Shown here: positions 1 through 7,683 of the stretch, piece by piece
Layout: each line of letters begins with the position of its first letter
How positions within the stretch are numbered: position 1 is the first letter of the stretch
Source: DZBG01 sp049241565
GTDB lineage: Bacteria > Bdellovibrionota > Bacteriovoracia > Bacteriovoracales > Bacteriovoracaceae
NCBI GenBank assembly: GCA_049241565.1
Contig: JBMLQL010000032.1
Location: 1-27,255, forward strand
Direction: 5' to 3'
DNA length: 27,255 nucleotides
Notes under the pieces: generated by a model
Databases searched by the model: none
What the model was told of the DNA's origin: nothing
The model's input: only the letters and a program-made list of their open reading frames with translations
Translations under genes and position numbers: made by a program

Positions 1-120
1 CTCTCTAAGCTTGTTCAGCTTGTAGCAGCATTAAGGACACGACGGAATATAGAAGTAATCTCTAAGAAGGGAACTTATTCCCTTGCCCCAGCACTCTTGA
101 AAAAGAAAAATAGCGCATAA
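1..120 (+). CDS. 3' end of an unidentified protein (partial, 39 residues visible)
   Basis: An open frame runs from the window edge to a TAA at 118-120. The visible tail starts LSKLVQLVAALRTRRNIEVI and continues with a KKGTYSL stretch, then a basic end (LLKKKNSA). The alternation of a helix with an arginine-rich segment and a short beta hairpin would fit the last part of a winged-helix domain, but that is a guess from 39 residues. The frame is directly followed by a strong terminator hairpin, which supports a real gene end. The family cannot be named without the upstream sequence. Confidence 0.6.
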   Translation, partial: LSKLVQLVAALRTRRNIEVISKKGTYSLAPALLKKKNSA

Positions 121-122
121 AA

Positions 123-152
123 AAAAAGCCCCTTTTGCAAAAGGAGCTTTTT
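123..152. terminator. bidirectional intrinsic terminator
   Basis: A near-perfect stem AAAAAGC-C-CCTTTT / AAAAGG-A-GCTTTTT with a 2-nt apex and one internal mismatch. Read on the plus strand it ends in five T and closes the gene that stops at 120. Read on the minus strand it ends in seven or more T, starting only 3 nt after the CCA end of the tRNA, so it also terminates the tRNA transcript. Confidence 0.85.
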
Positions 153-155
153 AAA

Positions 156-232
156 TGGCGCACTGGACAGGAGTCGAACCTGTGACCTACCGATTAGAAA
201 TCGGTTGCTCTATCCAACTGAGCTACCGGTGC
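156..232 (-). tRNA. tRNA-Arg (anticodon TCT)
   Basis: On the minus strand the 77 nt fold as a cloverleaf with encoded CCA (complement of 156-158). The acceptor strand is GCACCGG, the D-arm GCTC/GAGC with AGTTGGATA loop, the anticodon stem ACCGA/TCGGT with loop TTTCTAA, and the T-arm ACAGG-TTCGACT-CCTGT. The anticodon TCT reads AGA/AGG arginine codons. The acceptor stem pairs GCACCGG with CCAGTGC and therefore has one C-A mismatch at position 5:68; all other stems pair. An intrinsic terminator follows at once. Confidence 0.95.
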
Positions 233-327
233 ACTTAAAAAAACTATTTATTACCCTCAAATCCGTGATTCCAAGGAGTTCAGGCAAAGAATATATAGAT
301 TGAAGAATTTAACCAGATAAAGAGTTG

Positions 328-357
328 TTGTCAATGTAAGTTCTCGCTTTTTATGGT
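328..357 (+). promoter_or_regulatory. candidate sigma70 promoter of rsgA
   Basis: TTGTCA (328-333), an 18-nt spacer and TATGGT (352-357) lie 45 nt before the rsgA start. A second candidate is TTGACA (362-367) with a poor -10 (TAAAGG, 385-390). Neither is a clean match, so which one is used is undecided. Confidence 0.35.
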
Positions 358-401
358 AAGTTTGACAGGAATTCCCCTTTAACTTAAAGGCCAAAATTTT
401 A

Positions 402-1367
402 ATGTCGCTTCAACCAGCTCGGGTTTTTCGCTCCTCTAAACGTACCTTTGACTGCAAACTTGCAGGGACTAACGATATTGTCGAGGCCACGGCCTTAGCG
501 ATGCTTCTCAAAGACGACCATGTAGTGGTGGGTGATTACGTCCAATTAGAGCCTCCTCAAAATGCGGCCCATGAATGGTCTATTCATAAAATTGAACCTA
601 GAACGAATTCAATTTTTAGAAATATACCACGAGAGCAAAAGAAAAAAGTTATTGCCTCTAACGTGGATGTGATTGTGGTGGTGGTGAGTGCCGGTAAACC
701 TGAATATAAAAGGGGTCTTGTGGATCGCTACCTGACTCGCTCTGCTTACTGGGGAATTCCTGCTTTAGTTGTCTTCAATAAAATGGATCTTTTTACAGGT
801 GAGTTTGATCTTAATTTTGAATCGGATCGATTAAATGAGCTCGAAGTTCAGAGCTTTGAAGTCTCTTCTGAAGACAGTGATTATCAGCCGCGGTTTCTGA
901 CTAAAGGTCTTAAAGAACTAGAACATCTGATTAAAGATAAAACGGCCATTATGGTTGGACACTCGGGAGTAGGAAAAAGTCGTCTGATCACAAAGCTGAC
1001 TCATGGAAAGGTTAACCTCTTAAGTGGAGAGCTAGGTAAGGTTGGTAAAGGTGCTCACACCACCACTTGGGCCGAGCTTATCGATGCTGGACCTTTTACC
1101 TTGATCGACTCTCCAGGCATTCGTTCTATGTCTTTGGCCGATATGACAATTGATGAACTTAAAGAATGTTTTCCTGATATTGAGCAGTGGGGAACGAAGT
1201 GTAAATTTTCTACTTGTCAGCACCATCAAGGAACTAAAGGGTGTTTTTTTGAGACGCTGAATTCGAATCAAAGAGAGGACCTATTGATCCTCTCTCGATT
1301 AGAATCTTACCATCGGATCCTCTCTGAGGTGTCAACCACTCCAGATTGGATGAAGAAATCGACCTAA
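402..1367 (+). CDS. rsgA: ribosome small subunit-dependent GTPase A (RsgA/YjeQ)
   Basis: 321 residues, the usual length for RsgA, a cytoplasmic GTPase that acts in late maturation of the 30S subunit and is stimulated by it. The sequence shows an N-terminal OB-fold region (about 1-75), then the circularly permuted G-domain order that defines the family: G4 NKMD (126-129), then G1 GHSGVGKS (186-193), GAHTTT as G2 (217-222) and G3 DSPG (236-239). A C-terminal zinc site follows with C267, C272, H274 and C281. The ATG at 402 is preceded by AAAGG. The gene stands alone on its strand; its stop overlaps the stop of a small lipoprotein gene on the other strand. Identification is secure from the permuted motif order. 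Confidence 0.97.
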   Translation: MSLQPARVFRSSKRTFDCKLAGTNDIVEATALAMLLKDDHVVVGDYVQLEPPQNAAHEWSIHKIEPRTNSIFRNIPREQKKKVIASNVDVIVVVVSAGKPEYKRGLVDRYLTRSAYWGIPALVVFNKMDLFTGEFDLNFESDRLNELEVQSFEVSSEDSDYQPRFLTKGLKELEHLIKDKTAIMVGHSGVGKSRLITKLTHGKVNLLSGELGKVGKGAHTTTWAELIDAGPFTLIDSPGIRSMSLADMTIDELKECFPDIEQWGTKCKFSTCQHHQGTKGCFFETLNSNQREDLLILSRLESYHRILSEVSTTPDWMKKST

Positions 1368-1516
1368 CGGTACGACCCTCGAGTTTCATAGTGAGGGTGG
1401 TCATACTTCTTCATTGTATCAAATTCTTCTTTAACAGAAGAAACTGAACGTTCATGTTGAGAAGCACAACTTACCATTAGACCAAGAAGAAAGAACATCA
1501 CAAAGGTTTTTTTCAT
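1364..1516 (-). CDS. small lipoprotein, 50 residues
   Basis: Minus-strand ATG at 1516 with an excellent ribosome-binding site (GAGGGGGG about 5 nt upstream) opens a 50-codon frame ending in TAG at 1364-1366. The product begins MKKTFVMFFLLGLMVSC: two lysines, a hydrophobic core and a lipobox-like LMVSC with the candidate lipidated cysteine at residue 17. The mature part is about 33 residues, polar, ending HPHYETRGSYR. This would be a very small entericidin-like or structural lipoprotein; no family is recognised. Its stop codon overlaps the rsgA stop, so the two genes converge with no room for a terminator. Short length makes this less certain than the larger genes, but start signal, lipobox and RBS agree. 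Confidence 0.7.
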   Translation of the reverse strand: MKKTFVMFFLLGLMVSCASQHERSVSSVKEEFDTMKKYDHPHYETRGSYR

Positions 1517-1716
1517 AAAGCCCCCCTCAGGGTTATTATCCTTAATTAACTTGTCGGACTTAATTGAATTTTCATAAGGAAAATCTTGCCTTTTTTTCCT
1601 CTCTTATTTCAATAACTTAAGTATTTGTAAAAAGTATCTGCCTAAGAATCTGTCTAATGCAATTTCCATGAAGTGGACGTAGGATACGCTTGTTCAAAAC
1701 TCACAAGGATAAATTT

Positions 1717-2457
1717 ATGAAGTTCATACAACTTGCGCTCACAGCTCTCACTCTTGTCACTGCACTTTCATCATTTGCTGGAGAGGAGGCTTATCTCGAT
1801 TTTAGAGTCGATGCTTCCGCTCTTGAACGTGGACAAGATCAAATGTCTTTTGAATGGCAGGGCCCTGATCAGTTTCGCTCTACTCAAATGGCCGTCACAG
1901 ATCTAGTGAATATCAATAAGAGTCATCCAGAAAATCTTCATATGGTGAATTCAAAGATTGCCATGATTTCATCAAGACCGTTGAATGACTTTGCAGTTGA
2001 ATCTATTTCAACTCAAAAAATGGTGAAAGATTTGCTTCGCTCTGTCTCTGTCATTCCTAAAGGGGGACATGTTTACGACGTAACGAATAAAGTTAAGGCC
2101 TATGGAATTTCTTTTAAAGTTAGTTTTAAATTAGCTATAAAAGAGGTTAAGCCCAATGCGCACATCGCTAAGTATTTTCGAGATCAAGCGTCACTTTTTG
2201 AAGGCACTGGTAATGAAAGGTTTGTGAGTCTTGATATGACAAACTTTTCTCAACTCATGTATCGAAATTACTCGATCATCTATGCAAAAGAATTAAAAGA
2301 TGGGCGCACACTTATCGTGGCCTCGACCGTCTCAGGATTCAACTTAAAAAAGGCGAATTCATATTTTAACTATCCTCCAATCTCAAGAACAGACAGCACG
2401 ATGGTTGGAAACATTCGATCACAGACACTTCATATGCTTAAAGAGATGAAAAACTAA
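1717..2457 (+). CDS. exported protein of unknown function, 246 residues
   Basis: The start is put at the ATG at 1717, which has AAGGA 8 nt upstream; an in-frame TTG at 1690 would only add a charged stretch in front of the signal peptide. The N-terminus MKFIQLALTALTLVTALSSF followed by AGEE is a clean Sec signal peptide with likely cleavage after SSFA. The mature protein has no cysteine motif and no membrane helix and looks like a mixed alpha/beta soluble periplasmic protein, with strands near 125-145 (GISFKVSFKLAIKEV) and 190-215. I recognise no family. It converges on the Hsp20-like gene with a 4-bp overlap of stop codons. Confidence 0.8.
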   Translation: MKFIQLALTALTLVTALSSFAGEEAYLDFRVDASALERGQDQMSFEWQGPDQFRSTQMAVTDLVNINKSHPENLHMVNSKIAMISSRPLNDFAVESISTQKMVKDLLRSVSVIPKGGHVYDVTNKVKAYGISFKVSFKLAIKEVKPNAHIAKYFRDQASLFEGTGNERFVSLDMTNFSQLMYRNYSIIYAKELKDGRTLIVASTVSGFNLKKANSYFNYPPISRTDSTMVGNIRSQTLHMLKEMKN

Positions 2458-3083
2458 ATTTCAACATCACCAGCAGATGGTTTTATCGGGCGGCGATCAT
2501 TTTGGTAGCCGTTTTTCTTTTGAGGATAAGTAATAGACTTAGGGGCTGACTTTGCATCTTTATAAGGAAAGAAAACGTGAATGGATTTATCCACGCTCTT
2601 CATCTGAACTCTACTCCCATCACATTCAAAGGGGACAGGAAAAACTGACGAGCTGGAAGACTCGACATAGCTATTCTCATCTTTTCGCTCTTGCTTAGCA
2701 CCTATCGTTATATACTGATCTTTAACATTTATATCTAACTGGATAGACTCATCCTTGGGTATCAAAATAAGAGTCTTCCCTTTGTTATCACTCTTCCAAT
2801 CACTCGTAAAATTTTGAGAATTGATGGTGACTTCATCTCGAGGAACAAATCCTGTCCCCGTCTCTTTCATCATGTCGTTAAACATTTTTTCAAGATCGCC
2901 AAAAAGATCGTCTTGATCACTTAGTCCCCCACGGAGTACCTTATCGATCATTCTTCTATGGGCCTCTTCTCGCAACTCCAAACGTCGTTTCATACGATCA
3001 AAATCGGTATCATTTTGTTGGGCCAAAGAAGAAAATGAAGTAACGATGAGCACGAGACCCATCACGATGAGTGTTGCTTTCAT
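2454..3083 (-). CDS. exported alpha-crystallin/Hsp20-like protein
   Basis: 209 residues from the ATG at 3083. A Sec signal peptide (MKATLIVMGLVLIVTSFSSL, then AQQND) precedes a charged helical segment (28-75, many Arg/Glu/Asp) and a beta-rich domain at about 94-174. That domain follows the alpha-crystallin pattern: a first strand GKTLILIPK, then SIQLDINVKDQYITIGAKQE (the strand pair usually reading 'I-V-V-DGVLTI-GE'), a FPVPF strand, and VDKSIHVFFPY in place of the usual 'NGVLTVTLPK'. Small heat-shock proteins are normally cytoplasmic holdases; the signal peptide puts this one in the periplasm. A TTG at 3092 is an alternative start but is placed inside the -10 box of a good promoter, which argues against it. 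Function as a periplasmic chaperone is inference. Confidence 0.7.
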   Translation of the reverse strand: MKATLIVMGLVLIVTSFSSLAQQNDTDFDRMKRRLELREEAHRRMIDKVLRGGLSDQDDLFGDLEKMFNDMMKETGTGFVPRDEVTINSQNFTSDWKSDNKGKTLILIPKDESIQLDINVKDQYITIGAKQERKDENSYVESSSSSVFPVPFECDGSRVQMKSVDKSIHVFFPYKDAKSAPKSITYPQKKNGYQNDRRPIKPSAGDVEI

Positions 3084-3090
3084 AGCTCTC

Positions 3091-3118
3091 AATATAGTGC
3101 GTGATTAAATCAAGTCAA
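3091..3118 (-). promoter_or_regulatory. promoter of the Hsp20-like gene, predicted leaderless
   Basis: On the minus strand TTGACT (3113-3118), a 16-nt spacer and TATATT (3091-3096) end exactly 7 nt before the ATG at 3083, so transcription should begin at or next to the start codon. GAGAG lies only 2 nt from the ATG, too close for a Shine-Dalgarno. The -35 box is inside the 3' end of the upstream BtuF-like gene. Confidence 0.6.
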
Positions 3119-3881
3119 GGGCCTGGGACATAAGATCAAGTCCATCCTCAAATAAGGCCGGTCCTGGCTGAAGAAAAACTTCAGGAGCGAGCTCAAAAAC
3201 TCTTTTGTGCTGAATGGCCGCTATTTTTTCCCAGCCTGGACGGTGATAGAACTGATCAATTTTAACTTTTTTGCCACACCAGCAACCAAAAATGACATCT
3301 GGATTGCGCTGAATAATCTCTTCATCGGAAACAAATCTCTCACTGGCCGTCACACCTTTGTGCTCAGCAAACAGCGGTTTTCCCCCACCGGCCAGGATCA
3401 ATTCGTTAACCCATTGAATGGCCGAAATTTTTGGCTCATCCCATTCTTCAAAATAAACCTTTGGGTGATACAATTTCCGACTATTACTCTCCAGAAACTG
3501 ATCTAACTTTTGTTTGTAAGAGTTCACCAGCTCAACTCCCCGGGCCTCAGCTCCAACGAGACGAGATAACATCAGAATATAGTCAAAAATTTCTGCGAAA
3601 GTTCTCTGGTTAGTCACAAAAACGTTTTGCCCTCGTCCTATTAGGTCTCGAGCCAGATCTTTTTGAATATCAGAAAAACCAAGAATTAAGTCAGGATTCA
3701 GGGCCGTGATTTTATCTAGCTGACCGGAGAGGAAATGGGATACCTTCGGCAGTTTCTTGGCCTCTAGAGGACGCTCAACATAGTGAGAGACGCCGACAAT
3801 AAGATCCTGCTTTCCAAGAAGAAAAAGTGTCTCTACGGACTCTTCAGTTAGGCAGACAATGCGTTGCGGGTAAGTTGACAT
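3105..3881 (-). CDS. BtuF-like corrinoid/iron-chelate binding protein without signal peptide
   Basis: 258 residues of the class III periplasmic binding protein fold (BtuF/FepB family, COG0614). The N-lobe opens with RIVCLTEESVETLFLLG and then VGVSHY, the standard 'RIVSLSPSATEILFALG...VVGVS' pattern; PDLILG (about 63-68) follows, and the C-lobe has NPDVIFG and RPGWEKIAA. Family members bind vitamin B12 or ferric siderophores for an ABC importer. This one starts MSTYPQRIV with no signal peptide or lipobox, and no permease or ATPase genes are adjacent, so it is either a cytoplasmic corrinoid-binding protein, as in the stand-alone group annotated 'cobalamin-binding protein', or its start is wrong. 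The promoter 7 nt upstream of this ATG supports the start. Substrate is not proven by sequence. Confidence 0.85.
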   Translation of the reverse strand: MSTYPQRIVCLTEESVETLFLLGKQDLIVGVSHYVERPLEAKKLPKVSHFLSGQLDKITALNPDLILGFSDIQKDLARDLIGRGQNVFVTNQRTFAEIFDYILMLSRLVGAEARGVELVNSYKQKLDQFLESNSRKLYHPKVYFEEWDEPKISAIQWVNELILAGGGKPLFAEHKGVTASERFVSDEEIIQRNPDVIFGCWCGKKVKIDQFYHRPGWEKIAAIQHKRVFELAPEVFLQPGPALFEDGLDLMSQALDLI

Positions 3882-3888
3882 GCCTTTT

Positions 3889-3917
3889 ATTATAGATTGT
3901 TAGCCCCGAGTTGACAA
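3889..3917 (-). promoter_or_regulatory. near-consensus promoter of the BtuF-like gene, predicted leaderless
   Basis: On the minus strand TTGTCA (3912-3917), a 17-nt spacer and a perfect TATAAT (3889-3894). Only 7 nt (AAAAGGC) separate the -10 box from the ATG at 3881, so the mRNA should start at the ATG. It is divergent from the dsbD promoter. Confidence 0.75.
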
Positions 3918-3981
3918 AGAAATGACCACGAACTGACTTCTTTTAAGAGTCTTTTGCTACGATAAGATAAGAAAGTGGTTC

Positions 3982-4010
3982 TCGACTGACTAAGAGCGAA
4001 GACATATAAT
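3982..4010 (+). promoter_or_regulatory. promoter of dsbD
   Basis: TCGACT (3982-3987), a 17-nt spacer and a perfect TATAAT (4005-4010). The predicted leader is about 30 nt and contains AAGGTG, 6 nt before the ATG at 4048. Confidence 0.65.
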
Positions 4011-4047
4011 TTTAACCAAAGATAGCGACTCGTCATTAAGGTGAATT

Positions 4048-6210
4048 ATGAAGTATATGTTAATTGTTTTACTCTCTCTCTTCTCTTTTTTCTCCTTGGC
4101 ACAAACAGAGAAAAATGAAACAACTTCGGCCCAAGTTGTTTCATTGGATGATAAGCTTCATCTTGTAGTGACCATCAATCACGATAAAGGATGGCATACC
4201 TATTGGAAAAATCCTGGAGACTCAGGTATTGCTTCTCAGTTCAAATTTAACCTTGCCGACAAACCACAAAATCTTGAAGCTCTTGAATGGCCAATTCCTG
4301 AAATTCATATTGAGGCCGGTGATATCCTCACTATCGGTTATGAAAGTGTTCAGCATTTCTTTTTTAAAATCCCAAATGAGCTCAAAGGCAAAGAGTTAGG
4401 AGTCAAGGCCAATTTTTTGATCTGTAAAGATATTTGTATCCCAGGGGAGGGTGTCCTAAAAATTGCTCTTGAGAAAGATGCGTTTGCCTCAACTAGACCG
4501 GCCAAACCATTCGAGCAGGAAGAACTTAAAAAGGCCTTCAACGCCCTCCCTCAATTAGAATCCGCCCCTAAGGAATTAGAGTATTACCTTACTCTGAATA
4601 AAGATAAGACGACTCTTGATTTTCATTACTCCCTCAAAGGAATCAAAAATCCAAATCTTTCTCACAAGCTCAACTGGTTAACTCCTTTTCCTCAAGCTCC
4701 ATTTGGATTTAAAAGAGAAACTCTGTACTATGATGTCAAAACACAAACTCTTTACGGTAAACTTGCCATTGAGTGGGATGGAGACTATCAAGAACCGGTA
4801 GTCCCTCTTCCTACAAACGGAAAATTTCCAGTCCCTTATGATTTGCAATTTCTCTACAACTCTCCCAGTTCAAATAAAGTGAGCCTTATTAAACTCAAAG
4901 TGGATAATTTCTCTGCAGCCAATGAAACACTTCTCAAGTTCTATAACGATTTGAATAAGTTTGATGGAAAAACTGTCTCTTCTGTGGATCAAATAGAATA
5001 TTCTGGAAACGAGTCCTTTTTCTATTTTGCGGCCCTGGCCTTTTTAGGTGGGCTTATTCTGAACCTAATGCCCTGTGTACTCCCGGTCATAAGTCTTAAA
5101 CTTTTTGGTCTTATCAAACATCAAAATCTTCCTCGCTCAGCTCTTCTGAAACATAATATGTCCTATACATTAGGTGTGGTTTCAACCTTTATGGCACTCG
5201 GTGGAGTCGTCGCAGCGATTAAACTTAGTGGTGAGCAGATTGGCTGGGGATTCCAACTTCAATCACCGGCGTTTATTTTAGCGATGATGATTATCCTTTT
5301 TGTTATGAGCTTAAATCTTTTTGGACTGTTTGAGTTCATCACACCCGGAGGAAAAACTCTTGGTTCAAAAAAAATCGATGAAGGATTCTCTGGAGATTTC
5401 TTTTCTGGAATCCTCACGACGATTCTTTCCACTCCTTGCTCTGCTCCTTTTTTAGGAACTGCACTCACTTTTGCCTTCACGACGAGTACTTTCACTATCT
5501 TTGGAATCTTTCTTTTTGTTGGCCTAGGTCTGGCCTTTCCTTTTCTAATGACGGCCATTTTCCCGGCTATGCTTAATATCCTTCCAAGGCCTGGCATGTG
5601 GATGGAGAAGTTGAAATACTTTCTTGGTCTCTCACTCGTCGTCACTATTATTTGGCTTTATGATGTTTTCCAGAGCTTAGTAGATATGAGTTCTCTTAAC
5701 TGGAAAATCCATCTACTTTTTGCCAGTTTGTTCTTTGCCATTTTCTTTTATAAAAAAATTACAACCAAATGGTATTGGGTCTCTCTTGTGGCCATTCTTC
5801 CAACTTACCTTCTCATGACGAATATTAAAAATCTTGAACTCAAGCCTCTTCAAGCAGATGCGGCCATTATTAAAAATTCAAAATGGGCCCCGTGGAGTGA
5901 GCCTAAGCTTCAAGAACTTCAAAAAGAAGGCAAATGGGTTTTTATGGATTTCACTGCTGAGTGGTGCTTAACTTGCAAAGTGAATAAAAAACTTGTTCTA
6001 GAAACGTCAGACTTTGAAAAATTGGCCCAAGAGAAAGGACTGACTCTTGTTCGTGCAGATTGGACAAGACGAGATGATAATATCACCAAATTCTTGCAGA
6101 ACTATAAAATCGTAGGAGTGCCGGCCTATTTTCTTCAAAAACCAGATGGAACAATTATTCCATTAGGGGAAACAATCAGCATTAAAAAGATTGAATCAAA
6201 TCTTAACTAG
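4048..6210 (+). CDS. dsbD: thiol:disulfide interchange protein, DsbD/ScsB family
   Basis: 720 residues in three parts. A signal peptide (1-18, cleavage near SLA-QT) leads into an N-terminal periplasmic beta domain with a CKDIC pair (C126, C130). About eight membrane helices follow (about 323-590), with the two buried cysteines in NLMPCVLPV (C343) and STPCSAPF (C464). The C-terminal thioredoxin-like domain has a WCLTC active site (C640, C643) and the cis-proline motif GVPAYF (690-695). The protein carries electrons from cytoplasmic thioredoxin across the inner membrane to periplasmic targets. All three redox pairs are present, so it should be functional. The long N-terminal domain and CxxxC spacing resemble ScsB rather than E. 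coli DsbD. Its stop overlaps the gpsA stop by 4 bp. Confidence 0.93.
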   Translation: MKYMLIVLLSLFSFFSLAQTEKNETTSAQVVSLDDKLHLVVTINHDKGWHTYWKNPGDSGIASQFKFNLADKPQNLEALEWPIPEIHIEAGDILTIGYESVQHFFFKIPNELKGKELGVKANFLICKDICIPGEGVLKIALEKDAFASTRPAKPFEQEELKKAFNALPQLESAPKELEYYLTLNKDKTTLDFHYSLKGIKNPNLSHKLNWLTPFPQAPFGFKRETLYYDVKTQTLYGKLAIEWDGDYQEPVVPLPTNGKFPVPYDLQFLYNSPSSNKVSLIKLKVDNFSAANETLLKFYNDLNKFDGKTVSSVDQIEYSGNESFFYFAALAFLGGLILNLMPCVLPVISLKLFGLIKHQNLPRSALLKHNMSYTLGVVSTFMALGGVVAAIKLSGEQIGWGFQLQSPAFILAMMIILFVMSLNLFGLFEFITPGGKTLGSKKIDEGFSGDFFSGILTTILSTPCSAPFLGTALTFAFTTSTFTIFGIFLFVGLGLAFPFLMTAIFPAMLNILPRPGMWMEKLKYFLGLSLVVTIIWLYDVFQSLVDMSSLNWKIHLLFASLFFAIFFYKKITTKWYWVSLVAILPTYLLMTNIKNLELKPLQADAAIIKNSKWAPWSEPKLQELQKEGKWVFMDFTAEWCLTCKVNKKLVLETSDFEKLAQEKGLTLVRADWTRRDDNITKFLQNYKIVGVPAYFLQKPDGTIIPLGETISIKKIESNLN

Positions 6211-7238
6211 CTTTCATCATCAAATTTTGGCGGGAGCTTCATCAGCTCCTGCAAAACTTCCTTAGGATCATGCTTCTCATAAAGAACCATATAAAGACCA
6301 CTGAAAATCCGCGCGCGAATATCATGCTTCATAGCAATTTTAAAAGCAGCTTTAGTCGTTTTATAACCTTCAACCACTGAGCGTTGTGAAGCGATAATCT
6401 CGTCAGGTGATCTGCCTTTGGCAATCTCAATCCCAAATGATTTGTTTCTTGAAAGCTCCCCTGTCGTCGTGAGAATAAGATCTCCCATTCCACTTGGACC
6501 GTAAAAAGTTTCAGGTCTGGCCCCAAAAACTTTTCCAAAACGAAGCATCTCTACAATACCGCGAGTAATAAGAGCAGCACGAGTATTATGGTTATAACCA
6601 AGCCCTTCCATAATACCACCAGCAATGGCGATCACGTTTTTAAGGGCCCCACCTAAAAGGACACCCTTAATATCTGTGGTCGGCATGGCCTTGAAAAAAT
6701 CTGTGGAAAGCATCTCTGCTGCCATCATTAATTTTTCGCGGTCACACCCAGCAAGGGAGACAAGAGTAATTTGTTTATCGAGAATTTCTTTGGCAAAGGA
6801 TGGGCCAGAAAGATACATCAGCTGATGGCGATACTGACTAAAATAAGTCTCAAACATATCATCAGAAAACTTTAGTGATTCATGATCAATCCCTTTGGCC
6901 AACGAGACAAAAGGGACGCCAGTTTTAAGATATGTTTCTAACTGCTGAAGATGCTCCTTACAAAAAGAATCAATAGCAGAAGTAGGAAGACCAGAAACAA
7001 GAAGCTCAATACTTCCAATTTTTTCTATTTCAACTTCGTCCCAAGTAAGAGCAGGGACAATATTTTGAGGAATTTTCTGACCTGGCAAATAAACGGTATT
7101 TTCTCCAGACTTCATCTGCTCGTAAATATCATGAGATCTAACTTTGATAATCACTTTTTGAAAGTTTTGAGCGAGATCAAAAGCAATGGATGTTCCGAAT
7201 GCTCCACCACCTAATACTAATGCTGTCTTGAAACTCAT
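6207..7238 (-). CDS. gpsA: NAD(P)-dependent glycerol-3-phosphate dehydrogenase
   Basis: 343 residues. The enzyme reduces dihydroxyacetone phosphate to sn-glycerol-3-phosphate for phospholipid synthesis in the cytoplasm. The Rossmann nucleotide loop is GGGAFG (10-15), a slight variant of the common GxGxWG. Other family motifs are SLAKGID with K115, SGPSFAKE (144-151), the catalytic lysine in GGALKNV (K200), NTRAALITRG (218-227) and SGMGDL (249-254). The ATG at 7238 has AAGGAG 6 nt upstream, so an in-frame GTG at 7256 is rejected. It lies 26 nt behind the DUF493 gene and is probably cotranscribed with it. Confidence 0.95.
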   Translation of the reverse strand: MSFKTALVLGGGAFGTSIAFDLAQNFQKVIIKVRSHDIYEQMKSGENTVYLPGQKIPQNIVPALTWDEVEIEKIGSIELLVSGLPTSAIDSFCKEHLQQLETYLKTGVPFVSLAKGIDHESLKFSDDMFETYFSQYRHQLMYLSGPSFAKEILDKQITLVSLAGCDREKLMMAAEMLSTDFFKAMPTTDIKGVLLGGALKNVIAIAGGIMEGLGYNHNTRAALITRGIVEMLRFGKVFGARPETFYGPSGMGDLILTTTGELSRNKSFGIEIAKGRSPDEIIASQRSVVEGYKTTKAAFKIAMKHDIRARIFSGLYMVLYEKHDPKEVLQELMKLPPKFDDES

Positions 7239-7264
7239 CCTTGTCTCCTTAAGCACTGATACTG

Positions 7265-7525
7265 TTAAAGACTCATCACTCCTTTCAGAGGGGCCATCTT
7301 CACATAAATATCAACCACTTCATCTGAACTTTTCATCAATTTTCGAGCAGAAATAGAAACGTAGGTCCCCTTCTTAGAAGGATGCTCCACGATCTGATAA
7401 CCTGCCAAAATATCTAATACGACCTGCTTATCAGCATCTTTGACAATAAACTTGAACTCATAATAATCAGGCCACTGATAGCTTTCATCAAGTAATGCCC
7501 TAAATTTATCCCAATCAAACGACAT
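7265..7525 (-). CDS. DUF493 (YbeD-like) family protein
   Basis: 86 residues. The sequence matches the small ferredoxin-like fold of DUF493/YbeD: YYEFKFIVKD near the start, a central helix, then KGTYVSISAR and a final strand VDIYVKM. In E. coli ybeD sits next to lipoate genes and has been proposed as a regulatory ACT-like protein, but its role is not established. A good AAGGG site precedes the ATG. It is the first gene of a pair with gpsA. Confidence 0.85.
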   Translation of the reverse strand: MSFDWDKFRALLDESYQWPDYYEFKFIVKDADKQVVLDILAGYQIVEHPSKKGTYVSISARKLMKSSDEVVDIYVKMAPLKGVMSL

Positions 7526-7683
7526 TTTTTCCCTTTTGCCCGCTCTCTAACCCTCTGAAAAAATTATCTCTCATCGGGGTTTCGCAGGGTTAACCTGACT
7601 AAGAGAATTAACTTTTTTCCCTAGAGTGCCGATCCTTGATTCCATACGGCACGGACTCGCGCCTTACTCTACCGAGGTTTTCC

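Noticed and set aside
156..400. Integrated element at the tRNA-Arg gene
   Set aside because: No integrase gene, no repeat of the tRNA 3' end elsewhere in the window and no change of composition at this point.
1690..1716. Upstream TTG start for the 246-residue exported protein
   Set aside because: It would place nine mostly charged residues before the signal peptide; the ATG at 1717 has AAGGA at good spacing.
3084..3092. TTG start at 3092 for the Hsp20-like protein
   Set aside because: The codon overlaps the -10 box (3091-3096) of a good promoter, so it would not be in the transcript.
5259..5645. Minus-strand open frame of 128 codons inside dsbD
   Set aside because: Shadow of the membrane domain of dsbD; composition (Lys/Pro/Arg-rich) is typical of an antisense frame.
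7239..7256. GTG start at 7256 for gpsA
   Set aside because: The AAGGAG that serves the ATG at 7238 lies inside this extension.
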